From Myoxocephalus aenaeus (lineage: Eukaryota > Chordata > Actinopteri > Perciformes > Cottidae), in NCBI GenBank assembly GCA_038501785.1, contig JBAMJR010000156.1, positions 1,184,501 through 1,248,500 of the forward strand: a stretch of 64,000 nucleotides of DNA, in the 5' to 3' direction. Positions within the stretch are counted from its first letter, which is position 1. Each line of letters begins with the position of its first letter. The notes below the pieces were generated by a model. That model was not told the DNA's origin. It saw only the letters and a program-made list of their open reading frames with translations, and ran no database searches. This document shows, in pieces, positions 50,301-56,600 of the stretch. Made by a program: the position numbers and the translations under genes.

Positions 50301-53300
50301 TTATGTTCCCTCCATTGAGTGATGTGCCTTCACGTCGTCTCCGGGTTATTTTTCGCCCCTTCTCTTTGAATGTGAGAGAACATGACGGTGTCAGCGAGGA
50401 GGTGTTGGTGGAGGGATAACAGCAGTTGAGTGGGGAGGTGGAGTGTCACCTCCTGCAGTCTGTCAGACATGGCCGCCCACTGGTCCGGCCTTCTCTCTCT
50501 CTCCGCGCCACTTTGCTCGGGATCCATCTCTCTCTCCAGCTCCTGCAGACGCCGCTCCACGCGAGAAGACACCTGCAGACAAGTGAGACGGGTTCGCCTG
50601 AGGTCACGCAGACATCACCGGGTGCAGGGATGGCAGCAGGATATGATAAATGACACGACAGGAAATTAAAATGTGGCCGACGGGAAAAAAAAGATATCTT
50701 TTTAGAACTGATGCGAGTATTCCTTGTCTAATCAGGAAGCAGCACAGCCACCTGTAAAAGGCAGTTATTACCTTCATCTCGACACATCCACAGACGTGAC
50801 GAGATAACTAAATATTATACATGTTGGAGAAGCAGATTTGTCAAAGCGGTGATGGGGAGGTGAGGGGACATGTGCCTGGAAACATTCGCTTAAGTTGGAC
50901 TTCGCTGAAGTAGCATGTGAGAAAGGGGACCCAAGGGGTCTTTGTGAACCCGGACTGACCCTTAAAACCCCAAAGTCACACCCTAACTGATCGAGGCTGC
51001 AGGAGACCAGGAACTCCTGTGTTCTGTGAGGTCAATGACAGTGATGTGGTGAAACAATTCTCAATATGGTGAAGACTTAAACTAATATTGGTCGTTTTAG
51101 GAGAGCCTTCCTTGTCTAAAAACTTCCACAGCAGTATCTCGCTTTGCTTCGTGTCGGTACTCTTGTCTAGGGATGGGTATCGTTTGGTTTTTCTTTTCGA
51201 TACCGGTGCTAAAACGATACTTTTAAAACGATATCGGTGCCTGAACCGATACTTTTTTATTGCCAAGGCAATTTTTTTTCTTCAAATTGAACAATATATT
51301 AACCGTTTAAAGTATAATATAAATAAATAAATACAAAACACTTGACTTCGAACTACAGCTTCAAACTTTTTTTAAAAATGGAGCGTTTCCCTTTCGGAGT
51401 TCGGCTCTTCTTCTTTACACGCAGTTGTTTTGTTGCATTTGCTGCACGTTGCGTTGTTCTAATCTTTTTTTTTGCAAAATACAACCACACTTTTGACCGT
51501 TTACCTTTCGGACTTCTCTCTGTTAAAAGGTTGATGGCTAGCTAGCTACTGTAGCTATACAACCTGCTAACCAGGACGGACTCGTCAGAGTAGTGTTAAA
51601 AAAAAGAAAAAGAAGTGAGTTTCGGCTCAGGCACCGAAAGGAAGCACCAAAATCTGCGTTGCGTTTCGGTCCGGTAGGTACCGGTCGTATTGGCGTTGGT
51701 ATCCAACCCTACTCTTGTCTATTTCTCCAAACAGGGGACGTGCAGACCACCATCTTCTGTACTATCAATTAGTACCTCGCACAACCTAACATGTCCCTTT
51801 AAACTGAAGTCCACAGAGCTCGACAGCATGCTTCAAGTTCTGGTGGTGAAACACTCACTGAGGCATGTCTCTGGGAGTCCGTGTTGTCTGTGAGGCTCTC
51901 CATCGCTCGCCGGGTGTCAATATCAGACCTAGAAAAAGCGGACAAACATTCACACAGAAGAGTTTTGAAAGGTCCTTTCCCTGGACATCGTTGATCAAAA
52001 TGTGAATGCATAATGTGATACCACTAAAAATATTCATGCAGCTTCTGATGTTAAAATATAGTGGACCATTTTGGTGTGGATTTCTTAATAACCTGAAAAT
52101 GTCAAATTTAAAAAAGGAGGCTCTGCTGCTGGCCTTTTATTTTTCCAGTGTCGTCTCTTGAAGTTGCCCACGACACTTTGAGCACTTTCTCATCAGAGAC
52201 CCGAAGAGTTATACATTTGTTTTCAAAGTTAAAGAAAAAACTTTTGGGATGGATGGTGGATTTGAAAAATAAAGATCAATATGCAGTCAGAGCCCAGACT
52301 TAGGAAACCAAGGTCAGTTGATGCTCTTTAAACACAGATTAATCTGGTTTCAATGAAAAATAAAAGTAAATAACAGGAGCCTGTTCTAGTTCATTTTCAA
52401 TGTGCATGTCCATCGTGACAGTTATCATTTCCCTTGGTTTATAAGTGGGACAGTGGCAAAGATATTGGTAAATAAAACAACTTCTGTGGCCCGAGAGACC
52501 CATTTGACACATCTTTATCCTCTTTTTAAAATGGCCTTTTACTTAAAGGAGCTGTGTCTAACACTCATATAGCAGCAAACAGTTGTTGTAAAGATATAGA
52601 GTAATGTCCAGATGGGCAGAGGAGAAAGTCTCTCCCTCTGAGTCTGTATCAGAGCTTTTCTGTCCCACCAGTGAGCTCATGGCTGCTGCTCTGTACTGCT
52701 CTCATACAGCGGTTACAGCTGATAACCCCTCCCCACCCTCCGGTTCACCCACAGGTCAACACCGTTAGCACCGTTAGCTGTAGCCGTCACCATGCTGTGA
52801 ACCGTTGGGAGGCAATAGAAATGCCCCCAATGTCGGTCTAACATCTGTAATTAAACCCCTGCTGTGTATGTCTAATAATCAAGTCTATTGTTTTATTATT
52901 TCATCTTGAGTTTTTTCTCACTTTAATGTTCTTTAACTGTATTGCCATTATATGTGAGCACTTTGTAAGGTGCTATGCAATTACAATGTTATATTATCAT
53001 TATTATTGATGCTACTTGTTACTATGGAAGCTAATAAAACACCAGTTGGAGGTTCAACTCTGTTCTAAAAATCCCCTTGTCGACTGGGGAATTCAGTTGT
53101 GTACTATGTGGAAACAAAACAAACTAGAGTTCAGTGTTGTGATGTTCAGACTTTCCCCCTCCATTCAGATACCTGTTTCTCTTGAGGATTTCTTTATCCA
53201 GGTCATCAGACAGTCTGTACTGGTCACAACGCAGATCCCTCAGGGACTGGTGCAAAGTGTGAATCTATGTGGGCCAGCCACAGAAAGATACAGAATACAC

Positions 53301-54956
53301 AACATTATTATACACGAGCAAAGCAAAAGGGAAAACGTTAGAGATCACTGCCTTTACGGATGCACGTTTATTGCAAATACTGTGACAAGGGGAATCAAAG
53401 ATAAATAGGGACTCCTAAACACGATATACACCTGAATACTCTCATGAACAAAACCTCATTCATATAAAATCTCATCAAGCCCCTTTAGAGATTAGCATCA
53501 TGTAAACGCTCCTGACCCGGTGCGCCCTCTTGTGGAAACGTCCTGACACTGCATGACAGTAACAAGTGGCAGTGATTAGCGGCTGTTTGTCTCCATTCTT
53601 ACGTCGCCTGCTGACATGCTGGTGTCCTTAAAACGAACACTGGCAGACTGAGACCTCCGCCTCCTTCCCGGAGTGCTGGTGTAGTCCCTCAGTGGAGAAG
53701 TAGGGTAGAAGCGCCGGCCTTCTGAAAGTACAGATCTACATTTGTTATAAAGTGTGAAAGAAGGAGCCAGAGAACCAAACACAAACTCGCTGCACAACAT
53801 ATTTTAATGTTCCTTTGACATTTGTCATGTATTATTTCTGTGTTTTCTGTCTTTAAGTTTTATCTCTTTGCAAATGATCCAGAGCTAAGACTACAATCCT
53901 TTCTTTTGCTCCATACCTGATCCGGAGCAAGCCTCCAGGTCACTGGTGTGCAGGGTGGAGGCCGACGCCGAGTCACCGTGAGGCCCGTTGGACCGGCCCC
54001 CCCTCTGAGTCTGCAGCTGACTGATGGACTCTTCCAGGTTCTCCCTGAGCTGGCGCAGGAGGAAACATCAGACATAAACAGGGTTCAGACACATTCTGAC
54101 CAGTGGATTTCCATGACTTTAAACCAAATTTCCATGACCAAACATGTTGTGAAATCTGGGTGTAAACATGAAAAGGTGAGAACATTTAGTATTTAAACTA
54201 ACAATGAGAACACAAAGCATAAAGCTTAAACCTTAAATGACACAAATGAATGAGACAATAGTTTGAGTAAAAGAATAAACATTTATATAGATGCCTGTAT
54301 GTATGCCTGCTTATATTCTGAGCGTCTTTCTTTTAAAAGCATATTAATTATTTCAAACTCAGCGTAAATGAACGACGTGAACACATGAATATAACACATT
54401 TACATGACTTTTACAACGCTTTGGGGATTTTATTTTTCTCAAGGACTTTTCCAGGCCTGGAAATAACCATTTTCCAGGTTTTCCATGACCGTAAGAACCC
54501 TGTATAAAGGCATGAGAGCCAATTACAGAATTGAGAAACGTGAATGATGCCTGCATAAACAATGAGATAGTGGACTAAAATACAACACAAGTAAATCACA
54601 TAACAGGTGTCTGACCAGTGCCATGGCTTCAGCCTGGTCATCGGTATGCTCCCTGTAGTGGCCCAGCATCCGGTCTACTTTGGTCAAGTTCCTACTGGTG
54701 TCCTGCAGCGGAAAAGACGCGTTTTAGGTGCTGAACTAGAATGAGCCAACATGTCGGAGTCACGAGCTGCTGTACTTTGGTGTACCTGTAAAGTGCTTGC
54801 CAGGGTGCCGATCTTCTCGGAGAGGTCTTCGGCTCGACCATCAGCACCACTGCTGGCTCTGCCCCGGTCCCGGCCCGGGACGCGGCGGGCTTCCCGGCCC
54901 CGGGACCGGTGCCCCCGCGTCCTGCTGTATGAATCAGACTCACTGGACGTATCCAT
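13058..54956 (-). CDS. cep128: cep128, centrosomal protein of 128 kDa, complete coding region in 25 exons
   Basis: The spliced product is a long coiled-coil protein. In vertebrates CEP128 sits at the subdistal appendages of the mother centriole and affects microtubule anchoring and TGF-beta/BMP signalling at the primary cilium. I joined 25 exons by hand. Every junction has an AG acceptor and GT donor and all phases agree, giving 3150 nt, or 1049 residues plus stop; human CEP128 is about 1094 residues. Recognisable stretches include RVERRLQELEREM (exon 7), QQQLRMLEQLKEMQ (12), DDLKTRAQEAVRQW (13) and VALDHLESIPEK (22), all close to the recalled human protein and in the same order. The start at 54956 has G at -3 and +4 and matches the short acidic/Ser N-terminus of the family. 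No signal peptide or membrane segment is visible; nearly everything after residue 200 is Glu/Gln/Lys/Arg/Leu-rich heptad sequence. The gene is head to head with tshr. Identity is firm; individual small exons are inferred from splice logic. Confidence 0.93.
13581..13689 (-). CDS. cep128: cep128 coding exon 24 (residues 995-1030)
   Basis: 109 nt, phase 0 to 1, acceptor TTCCAG after a long pyrimidine tract, donor GTGAGT. It encodes a Ser/Arg/Leu-rich tail (DEKLDAASRSLRLAALSSS and onward) with no strong human match; assigned by position and splice quality. Confidence 0.75.
13836..14385. mobile_element. Degenerate hAT element in cep128 intron 23
   Basis: Begins CAGTGGTGCCCAACCCTTGG, a hAT-type end common in fish, followed by GGCCGCGGCCCGGTACCGGT. 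At about 14025-14085 broken frames give FWIKIKAE and, after a shift, EIGKRALK, resembling the C-terminal region of hAT transposases (ZBED/SCAND3 type). The right end is not recognisable. Confidence 0.65.
14386..15843. other. Remainder of cep128 intron 23
   Basis: Contains a short CA repeat near 14573-14603. No additional exon or RNA gene seen. Confidence 0.5.
15844..15957 (-). CDS. cep128: cep128 coding exon 23 (residues 957-994)
   Basis: 114 nt, phase 0 to 0, acceptor CAACAG, donor GTACAG. It encodes a coiled coil around QRYSKYKEIVWDLQHQLDES. Human shares only RYSKY here, so this is a fish-like C-terminal region whose match is partial. The donor is followed by CA-rich sequence. Confidence 0.82.
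16650..17110 (+). pseudogene. L2-like LINE reverse transcriptase remnant in cep128 intron 22
   Basis: Broken reading frames give NDDLLMAMNSDLSVSLLLVL then SAALWTVDHDIAHVL, close to the L2-clade reverse transcriptase motif around LSAAFDTVDH. Further on come KTEMLLAGPARYK and NLGIVFNPS. The conserved FD of the motif is lost and stops interrupt the frames, so it is dead. Confidence 0.75.
17180..17475 (+). mobile_element. Non-LTR retrotransposon 3' tail
   Basis: Runs through CAGCCAGGACAAATTCCTTG and AATAAATGGTTCTAATTCTG, the usual end of fish L2/Rex-type LINEs. It probably belongs with the reverse transcriptase remnant just upstream. Confidence 0.55.
18038..18115 (-). CDS. cep128: cep128 coding exon 22 (residues 931-956)
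   Basis: 78 nt, phase 0 to 0, acceptor TTCCAG, donor GTGGGT. It encodes NTRVALDHLESIPEKQCLME then NFKDLE, very close to human STQVALDHLESVPEKLSLLE and DFKDF. Confidence 0.95.
18116..20277. other. cep128 intron 21
   Basis: No gene or clear repeat identified. Confidence 0.5.
20278..20301 (-). CDS. cep128: cep128 coding exon 21, a 24-nt microexon (residues 923-930)
   Basis: 24 nt, phase 0 to 0, encoding DRVLDLEM between a TTTTCAG acceptor and a GTAAGC donor. Human CEP128 has DRVIALET at this point, so the eight codons are needed to keep collinearity between exons 20 and 22. Confidence 0.88.
20476..20545. repeat. CA microsatellite in cep128 intron 20
   Basis: About 35 CA units. A second, shorter CA repeat is at 21205-21240 in the same intron. 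Confidence 0.97.
21423..21472 (-). CDS. cep128: cep128 coding exon 20 (residues 906-922)
   Basis: 50 nt, phase 1 to 0, acceptor TTTCAG, donor GTGAGC. It encodes ELLERSRRKEEEMRSLQ, matching human DLLEETQRKDEEMGSLQ residue for residue in length. Confidence 0.93.
21870..22050. repeat. Common fish interspersed repeat
   Basis: TCCTTTATTAGTCCCGCAGT followed by GGGGAAATTACAGGATTACA and an A-rich tail, a familiar teleost repeat, probably the end of a retrotransposon. Confidence 0.55.
22880..23062 (+). promoter_or_regulatory. Promoter-like block inside cep128 intron 19
   Basis: An inverted CCAAT box (GATTGG at 22913) and a direct one (CCAATC at about 22934) lie close together. They are followed by TTTTAAAAGG and then a GTAAGT donor near 23057, in GC-rich surroundings unlike the rest of the intron. 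It could be an alternative plus-strand promoter or part of a retroelement. Confidence 0.3.
24430..24725. repeat. AT-rich interspersed repeat
   Basis: Contains TGAATTCATCATGAATTGCA and a series of TTTACTAA/TTTATAAA blocks. The text at about 5770-5880 is a second, shorter copy. No coding content. Confidence 0.6.
25811..26003 (-). CDS. cep128: cep128 coding exon 19 (residues 842-905)
   Basis: 193 nt, phase 0 to 1, acceptor ACCCAG, donor GTACTC. It begins TKIRWLCEEVRECTTREQRL (human TKLQWLCEELKERENREKNL) and ends QQEKLLHSLDTEKR. It has a KKQQQQ run encoded by four CAA codons. Confidence 0.95.
26205..26998. repeat. 73-bp satellite with 11 CTCF-like CCACCAGGGGG motifs
   Basis: Eleven units spaced 72-73 bp, each with GACCACCAGGGGG (starts at 26228, 26301, 26374, 26446, 26519, 26591, 26664, 26737, 26810, 26883 and 26956). 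The remainder of the unit is TCCTCTGGTTGTATAGAAGT plus a CTTCATGTGTTAAAGCTGCA linker. It lies in cep128 intron 18 within a larger interspersed element. Confidence 0.96.
26999..27330. mobile_element. Flank of the element carrying the CTCF-like array
   Basis: Continues from the last array unit with AAACATTGTAAACATGAGTT, GGGGCGGGGCTACAAGGTGA and AAGATGGCGACGGCC, text that recurs next to the same motif in other fish sequences from memory. Class unknown. Confidence 0.5.
27331..28391. other. Remainder of cep128 intron 18
   Basis: No gene seen. A short TA repeat is at 28357-28371. Confidence 0.5.
28392..28451 (-). CDS. cep128: cep128 coding exon 18 (residues 822-841)
   Basis: 60 nt, phase 0 to 0, acceptor CGACAG, donor GTATGA. 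It contains DIHRWQAETK, matching human YDPHRWLAESK. It stands alone between a 7.4-kb and a 2.4-kb intron. Confidence 0.9.
28452..30433. other. First part of cep128 intron 17 (7.4 kb intron)
   Basis: No gene seen. A block at about 29750-30170 has a TATAAAA-like box at 30007 and a TTTATTAAATATTC region near its end and may be a solo long terminal repeat. There is no confirmed target duplication. Confidence 0.4.
30965..31056. repeat. CA microsatellite inside the hAT element
   Basis: 46 uninterrupted CA units. Confidence 0.98.
31283..31453 (-). pseudogene. hAT transposase N-terminal remnant
   Basis: A 56-codon frame starting MATENSVVSLRETPFNPRSD and continuing KKRLKELGPERPDLNIQQ. This resembles the N-terminal region of TTF-type zinc-finger hAT transposases. 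It stops early, and the catalytic part is absent. Confidence 0.55.
31975..35813. other. Second part of cep128 intron 17
   Basis: No gene seen. Short TG (33720-33741) and TA (34185-34209) repeats. The frame at 31950-32288 begins inside the hAT end and is not supported. Confidence 0.5.
35814..35978 (-). CDS. cep128: cep128 coding exon 17 (residues 767-821)
   Basis: 165 nt, phase 0 to 0, acceptor CCACAG, donor GTATTC. It contains SMGEELDAACRSLAKNGEDK, matching human VIGKEIDAACKTFSKDSVEK, one of the best-conserved stretches of the family. Confidence 0.95.
35979..37575. other. cep128 intron 16
   Basis: No gene or clear element identified. Confidence 0.5.
37576..37740 (-). CDS. cep128: cep128 coding exon 16 (residues 712-766)
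   Basis: 165 nt, phase 0 to 0, donor GTAAGC. It encodes LRIKLDRMKDECDKLAAQLS then HRKYKLLKQELDDK, matching human RGQLEKLKSQCDRLTEELT and LKYQCLKDQLEE. Confidence 0.94.
37741..39686. other. First part of cep128 intron 15
   Basis: No gene seen. A purine-rich stretch at 38281-38440 and a 12-bp inverted pair around 39560-39587 (ATGCATGAATTC) are the only features noticed. Confidence 0.5.
39687..40420. mobile_element. Diverged hAT-like element (TAGGGCTGGGCGGTATGG end)
   Basis: The left end TAGGGCTGGGCGGTATGGCC with repeated CACGGTAT is a known fish DNA-transposon terminus. The right end is degenerate near CGGTATATGAAAAATTCATA. It contains a long hairpin at 40072-40259. Confidence 0.6.
40072..40259. 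repeat. 188-bp imperfect hairpin
   Basis: GTTGACTCACGGTTTCATAG near the left end pairs with the complement of AAACCATAAGTCAAC at the right end. AATGACATCG, GCATTCTGGGTAAA and CCCGCCCAC also pair in order with right-arm counterparts. The loop is only a few bases around 40163. Confidence 0.85.
40425..40610. repeat. Common fish DNA-transposon tail
   Basis: Contains GGCAAGACACTTGACCCCAA, TCAGTGTATGAATAGCGTGA and GCACTTTGAGTGGTGGAAGA, typical of an abundant teleost repeat. Confidence 0.6.
40994..41455 (-). CDS. cep128: cep128 coding exon 15 (residues 558-711), the largest exon
   Basis: 462 nt, phase 0 to 0, acceptor CCGTAG, donor GTAAGA. It encodes 154 residues of unbroken coiled coil. The segments LIQRLAEEESSKQKL and LQLERVVHQTELDSTK match human LANKLAEEERAKKAV and LKLERDVHQRELKDL. 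Confidence 0.95.
41869..42057 (-). CDS. cep128: cep128 coding exon 14 (residues 495-557)
   Basis: 189 nt, phase 0 to 0, acceptor CTCCAG, donor GTACGG. Continuous heptads including ARRELAEILGRLAQREEELH, matching human LRKELNDVLTKRALQEEELH. Confidence 0.94.
42058..44457. other. cep128 intron 13
   Basis: No gene or clear element identified; several short frames without support. Confidence 0.5.
44458..44643 (-). CDS. cep128: cep128 coding exon 13 (residues 433-494)
   Basis: 186 nt, phase 0 to 0, acceptor CACAG, donor GTCGGT. It encodes SRSRDDLKTRAQEAVRQWRA after an ERRETEALLQE start, matching human KRREDLKLKAQESIRQW. About 28 residues recalled in human between exons 12 and 13 have no visible counterpart here. 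Confidence 0.93.
44872..44943 (-). CDS. cep128: cep128 coding exon 12 (residues 409-432)
   Basis: 72 nt, phase 0 to 0, acceptor ACCAG, donor GTATTT. It encodes DLSSDLARREQQQLRMLEQL then KEMQ, close to human EKQQLQMLDRLKEIQ. Confidence 0.92.
44944..46174. other. cep128 intron 11
   Basis: Short TG repeat near 44976-44996, otherwise unremarkable. The 222-codon frame at 45783-46451 overlaps exon 11 in a different frame and is not supported. Confidence 0.5.
46175..46302 (-). CDS. cep128: cep128 coding exon 11 (residues 366-408)
   Basis: 128 nt, phase 1 to 0. It encodes DRLEKEVAELRAQLHAASVV then EVEELKRALDRKEKERVRL, matching the human block LEKQMSDLRVQL...SELEEVKRCMERKDKEK. Confidence 0.93.
47018..47156 (-). 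CDS. cep128: cep128 coding exon 10 (residues 320-365)
   Basis: 139 nt, ending one base into a codon at donor GTACTG. It opens VEDMRGELLRMRKEKTELQL (human VEELRTQLTKAEGDRKGLQH) and closes with a Gly-rich linker. The frame stays open past the donor, but only this donor gives the phase 1 needed by exon 11. Confidence 0.8.
47271..47308. repeat. CA repeat next to the exon 9 donor of cep128
   Basis: 38 bp of CA on the plus strand. In the transcript it is a UG run beginning 7 bases after the exon 9 splice donor. Confidence 0.95.
47316..47390 (-). CDS. cep128: cep128 coding exon 9 (residues 295-319)
   Basis: 75 nt, phase 0 to 0. It encodes MEQELEGARRLLEQSEDNRE then ALVHQ, matching human LEQELELSRRLLNQSEGSRE. 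The donor is GTTTGT and runs within 7 bases into a GT dinucleotide repeat. Confidence 0.93.
47721..47807 (-). CDS. cep128: cep128 coding exon 8 (residues 266-294)
   Basis: 87 nt, phase 0. The acceptor is GGTAG rather than a nearby CAG. This choice keeps frame with both neighbours and gives EREDAVPARLLRAGREKSK, spaced exactly as human EHEGAIKNKLRQTETEKNQ after LQE. Sequence conservation is weak, so the frame rests on spacing. Confidence 0.75.
47808..50449. other. cep128 intron 7
   Basis: No gene seen; short TG repeats near 48940 and 50080. Confidence 0.5.
50450..50572 (-). CDS. cep128: cep128 coding exon 7 (residues 225-265)
   Basis: 123 nt, phase 0 to 0, acceptor CTGCAG, donor GTGACA. It encodes VSSRVERRLQELEREMD, one of the strongest matches to human CEP128 (VSDRVERRLQELEREM), then a stretch ending MSDRLQE. 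Confidence 0.94.
51168..51711. mobile_element. hAT-type MITE, 544 bp, with 8-bp target duplication
   Basis: Starts TAGGGATGGGTATCG and ends GGTATCCAACCCTA (imperfect inverted ends). CTCTTGTC is present on both sides (51160-51167 and 51712-51719). It is rich in ACCGATAC/CGATACCGG. No transposase frame. It lies in cep128 intron 6. Confidence 0.88.
51859..51928 (-). CDS. cep128: cep128 coding exon 6 (residues 201-224)
   Basis: 70 nt, phase 2 to 0, donor GTGAGT. It encodes RSDIDTRRAMESLTDNTD and onward, collinear with human RSDAETKRALEELTEKL. Confidence 0.85.
52545..52815. repeat. Common fish interspersed repeat in cep128 intron 5
   Basis: GGAGCTGTGTCTAACACTCA, then ATAGCAGCAAACAGTTGTTG and GTCCAGATGGGCAGAGGAGA, text familiar from many teleost introns. 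Confidence 0.5.
53173..53264 (-). CDS. cep128: cep128 coding exon 5 (residues 171-200)
   Basis: 92 nt, phase 0 to 2, acceptor ACATAG, donor GTATCT. It encodes IHTLHQSLRDLRCDQYRL and on to a KRN end, close to human LHGFHQSLRDLSSEQIRL. Confidence 0.92.
53603..53721 (-). CDS. cep128: cep128 coding exon 4 (residues 131-170)
   Basis: 119 nt, entering in phase 1 and leaving in phase 0 (donor GTAAGA). It contains FYPTSPLRDY, matching human FPPTSPLKDY, followed by a basic Arg-rich run and SVRFKD. Confidence 0.92.
53917..54049 (-). CDS. cep128: cep128 coding exon 3 (residues 87-130)
   Basis: 133 nt, ending with one extra base before GTATGG. It begins LRENLEESISQLQTQRGG, collinear with human LKESLEQSIDQLRSQR, then becomes Ser/Gly-rich. 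Its acceptor lies only 29 bp from a transposon in the preceding intron. Confidence 0.88.
54079..54502 (-). mobile_element. CAGGGTT-ended MITE, copy 2, in cep128 intron 2
   Basis: Same family as the element at 10492-10933, in opposite orientation (ends CAGGGTTC and GTAAGAACCCTG). It starts 29 bp from the exon 3 acceptor. Confidence 0.78.
54616..54702 (-). CDS. cep128: cep128 coding exon 2 (residues 58-86)
   Basis: 87 nt, phase 0 to 0, acceptor CTGCAG. It encodes DTSRNLTKVDRMLGHYREHT and onward, nearly identical to the human segment DTSRNLRQVDQMLGRYRE. Confidence 0.92.
54786..54956 (-). CDS. cep128: cep128 coding exon 1 (residues 1-57)
   Basis: The ATG reads from 54956. The exon starts MDTSSESDSYSRTRG and ends EKIGTLASTLQ before a GTACAC donor, phase 0. 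The tail matches the human N-terminal segment ending in STLQ. The middle is rich in Arg, Gly and Pro. Confidence 0.88.
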
Positions 54957-55458
54957 CACAGCTCGGCACAGAGGGGAGGAACGGCGGAGTGACCTCGCTA
55001 CACCGCTAGCTTGTCGACTGCCCCGTTAATCAGATTACGGAACAAACTGGGCTGCTTTTTAGCTTTTTTTTAACACTGTATATGTTGGGCATAGCGAGCG
55101 GAAACGGGCGCTTTGTCATCGTTGCCGTAACAACCACTTGCCCTCCTCCCCGAACGTGATGCTCCAACGAGCAACAAGTGGTCCGACAACTACTGTGACC
55201 GTTAGCTAGCTTAACCCCACGTTAGCCCCGTGATTTAGCGTGGGGACCGACCCGTGACCACAGCGGCACCTTAGTCTCTCCTCAGCGGGAGCGGAGGGCG
55301 TCTTACTGCCGCTAAAAGTCCGCTACACGGGGTCCGCTGGTAGCGTTCAGGAGTAACAGCTCTCCGCGTTACCGTCCCGGTTCCCCTCTGCTATGGCAAC
55401 TTGAACTAGCCGCGCCTGAGCAGGAAAAACAACAGTTGGCAGCGGCCCCAAGGGGATG

Positions 55459-55472
55459 CCGGGAAATGTAGG
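55459..55472 (-). promoter_or_regulatory. ACTAYRNNNCCCR-like motif, one mismatch
   Basis: On the minus strand it reads CCTACATTTCCCGG, differing from the motif only in the first base. It faces the opposite way from the exact motif about 40 bp away. Confidence 0.5.
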
Positions 55473-55512
55473 CGGGCGACCATGGAACAGTGCGGGAATC
55501 CGTTATGTGTAA

Positions 55513-55525
55513 ACTACATTGCCCA
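55513..55525 (+). promoter_or_regulatory. ACTAYRNNNCCCR motif (ZNF143/THAP11-type), exact match
   Basis: Reads ACTACATTGCCCA, fitting the degenerate vertebrate promoter motif at every position. This motif is known as a binding module of ZNF143/THAP11. Occupancy here is inferred. Confidence 0.6.
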
Positions 55526-55779
55526 GAGGTGTGCGTTAGCGCCAGTGTTGCCGCTCGTCAGTTAGAAAAGAGTAGGAGAAAAAGAAAAGGAAAGAAAAGA
55601 GGAGACGAAGGGAATTATGTTTCACACTCGAAAAGATAAACTGTTAATTGGAAAATAAAAAGTTACATCTTGAAATGGACAGTTTATGTTAACTGACATG
55701 AATGTACATAGTATAATGAATTAATTGGGCATTATTTAACTAATATTCACTGTGTAGAACTGAATACTAAGGAAGCCCG

Positions 55780-56600
55780 TAATTATGATTTAGCATCTCA
55801 TAATTATGACTTAGCATCTCATAATTATGAGATACTAAATTGAAATTATGAGATAGTTAAGTCATAATTATGAGATAGTAAGTCAAACTTATGAGATAGT
55901 ATCTCATATTTATGAGATACTAAGTCGAAATTCTGAGATAGTTAAGTCATAATTATGACATAGTAAGTTGAAATTATGACATAGTAAATCGAAATTATGA
56001 GATAATATCTCATAATTATGAGATGCTAAGTCAAAATGATGAGATATTACCTCATAATTATGAGATACTATCTCATAATTATGAGATGCTAAGTCAAAAT
56101 GATGAGATAGTTAAATCATAATTATGAGATACTAAATCGAAATTATGAGATAGTTAAGTCATAATTATGAGATAGTTAAGTCATAATTATGAGATAGTTA
56201 GTCGAAATTATGAGATAGTTAAGTCATAATTATGAGATACTAAATCAAAATTATGAGATAGTTAAGTCATAATTATGAGATAGTAAGTCATAATTATGAG
56301 ATACTAAATCAAAATTATGAGATAGTTAAGTCATAATTATGAGATAGTAAGTCATAATTATGAGATACTAAATCAAAATTATGAGATAGTTAAGTCATAA
56401 TTATGACATAGTAAATTGAAATTATGACATAGTAAGTCGAAATTATGAGATAGTATCTCATAATATGGATTTAGCATCTCATAATTATGAGATAGTAAGT
56501 CAAAATTATGAGATACTAAATTGAAATTATGAGATAGTTAAATCATAATTATGACAGTAAGTCGAAATTATGAGATATTATCTCATAATTATGATTTACA
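55780..56600. repeat. Tandem array of TCATAATTATGA palindromes
   Basis: About 820 bp made of variants of CATAATTATGAGATA with linkers such as GTTAAGTC and CTAAATCGA. The core TCATAATTATGA is a perfect 12-bp palindrome and recurs many times, in full or one arm degenerated. The array lies between the cep128 and tshr promoters and contains no gene. Confidence 0.95.

Larger units (their letters stand above)
54957..55560. promoter_or_regulatory. CpG-rich cep128 promoter and 5' untranslated region
   Basis: GC-rich, CpG-containing sequence starts inside exon 1 and ends abruptly near 55560. No TATA box is placed upstream of the cep128 start. Two ACTAYRNNNCCCR-type motifs (55459-55472 on the minus strand, 55513-55525 on the plus strand) are present. 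Together these suggest a housekeeping-type promoter. The transcription start is not resolvable by eye. Confidence 0.6.
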
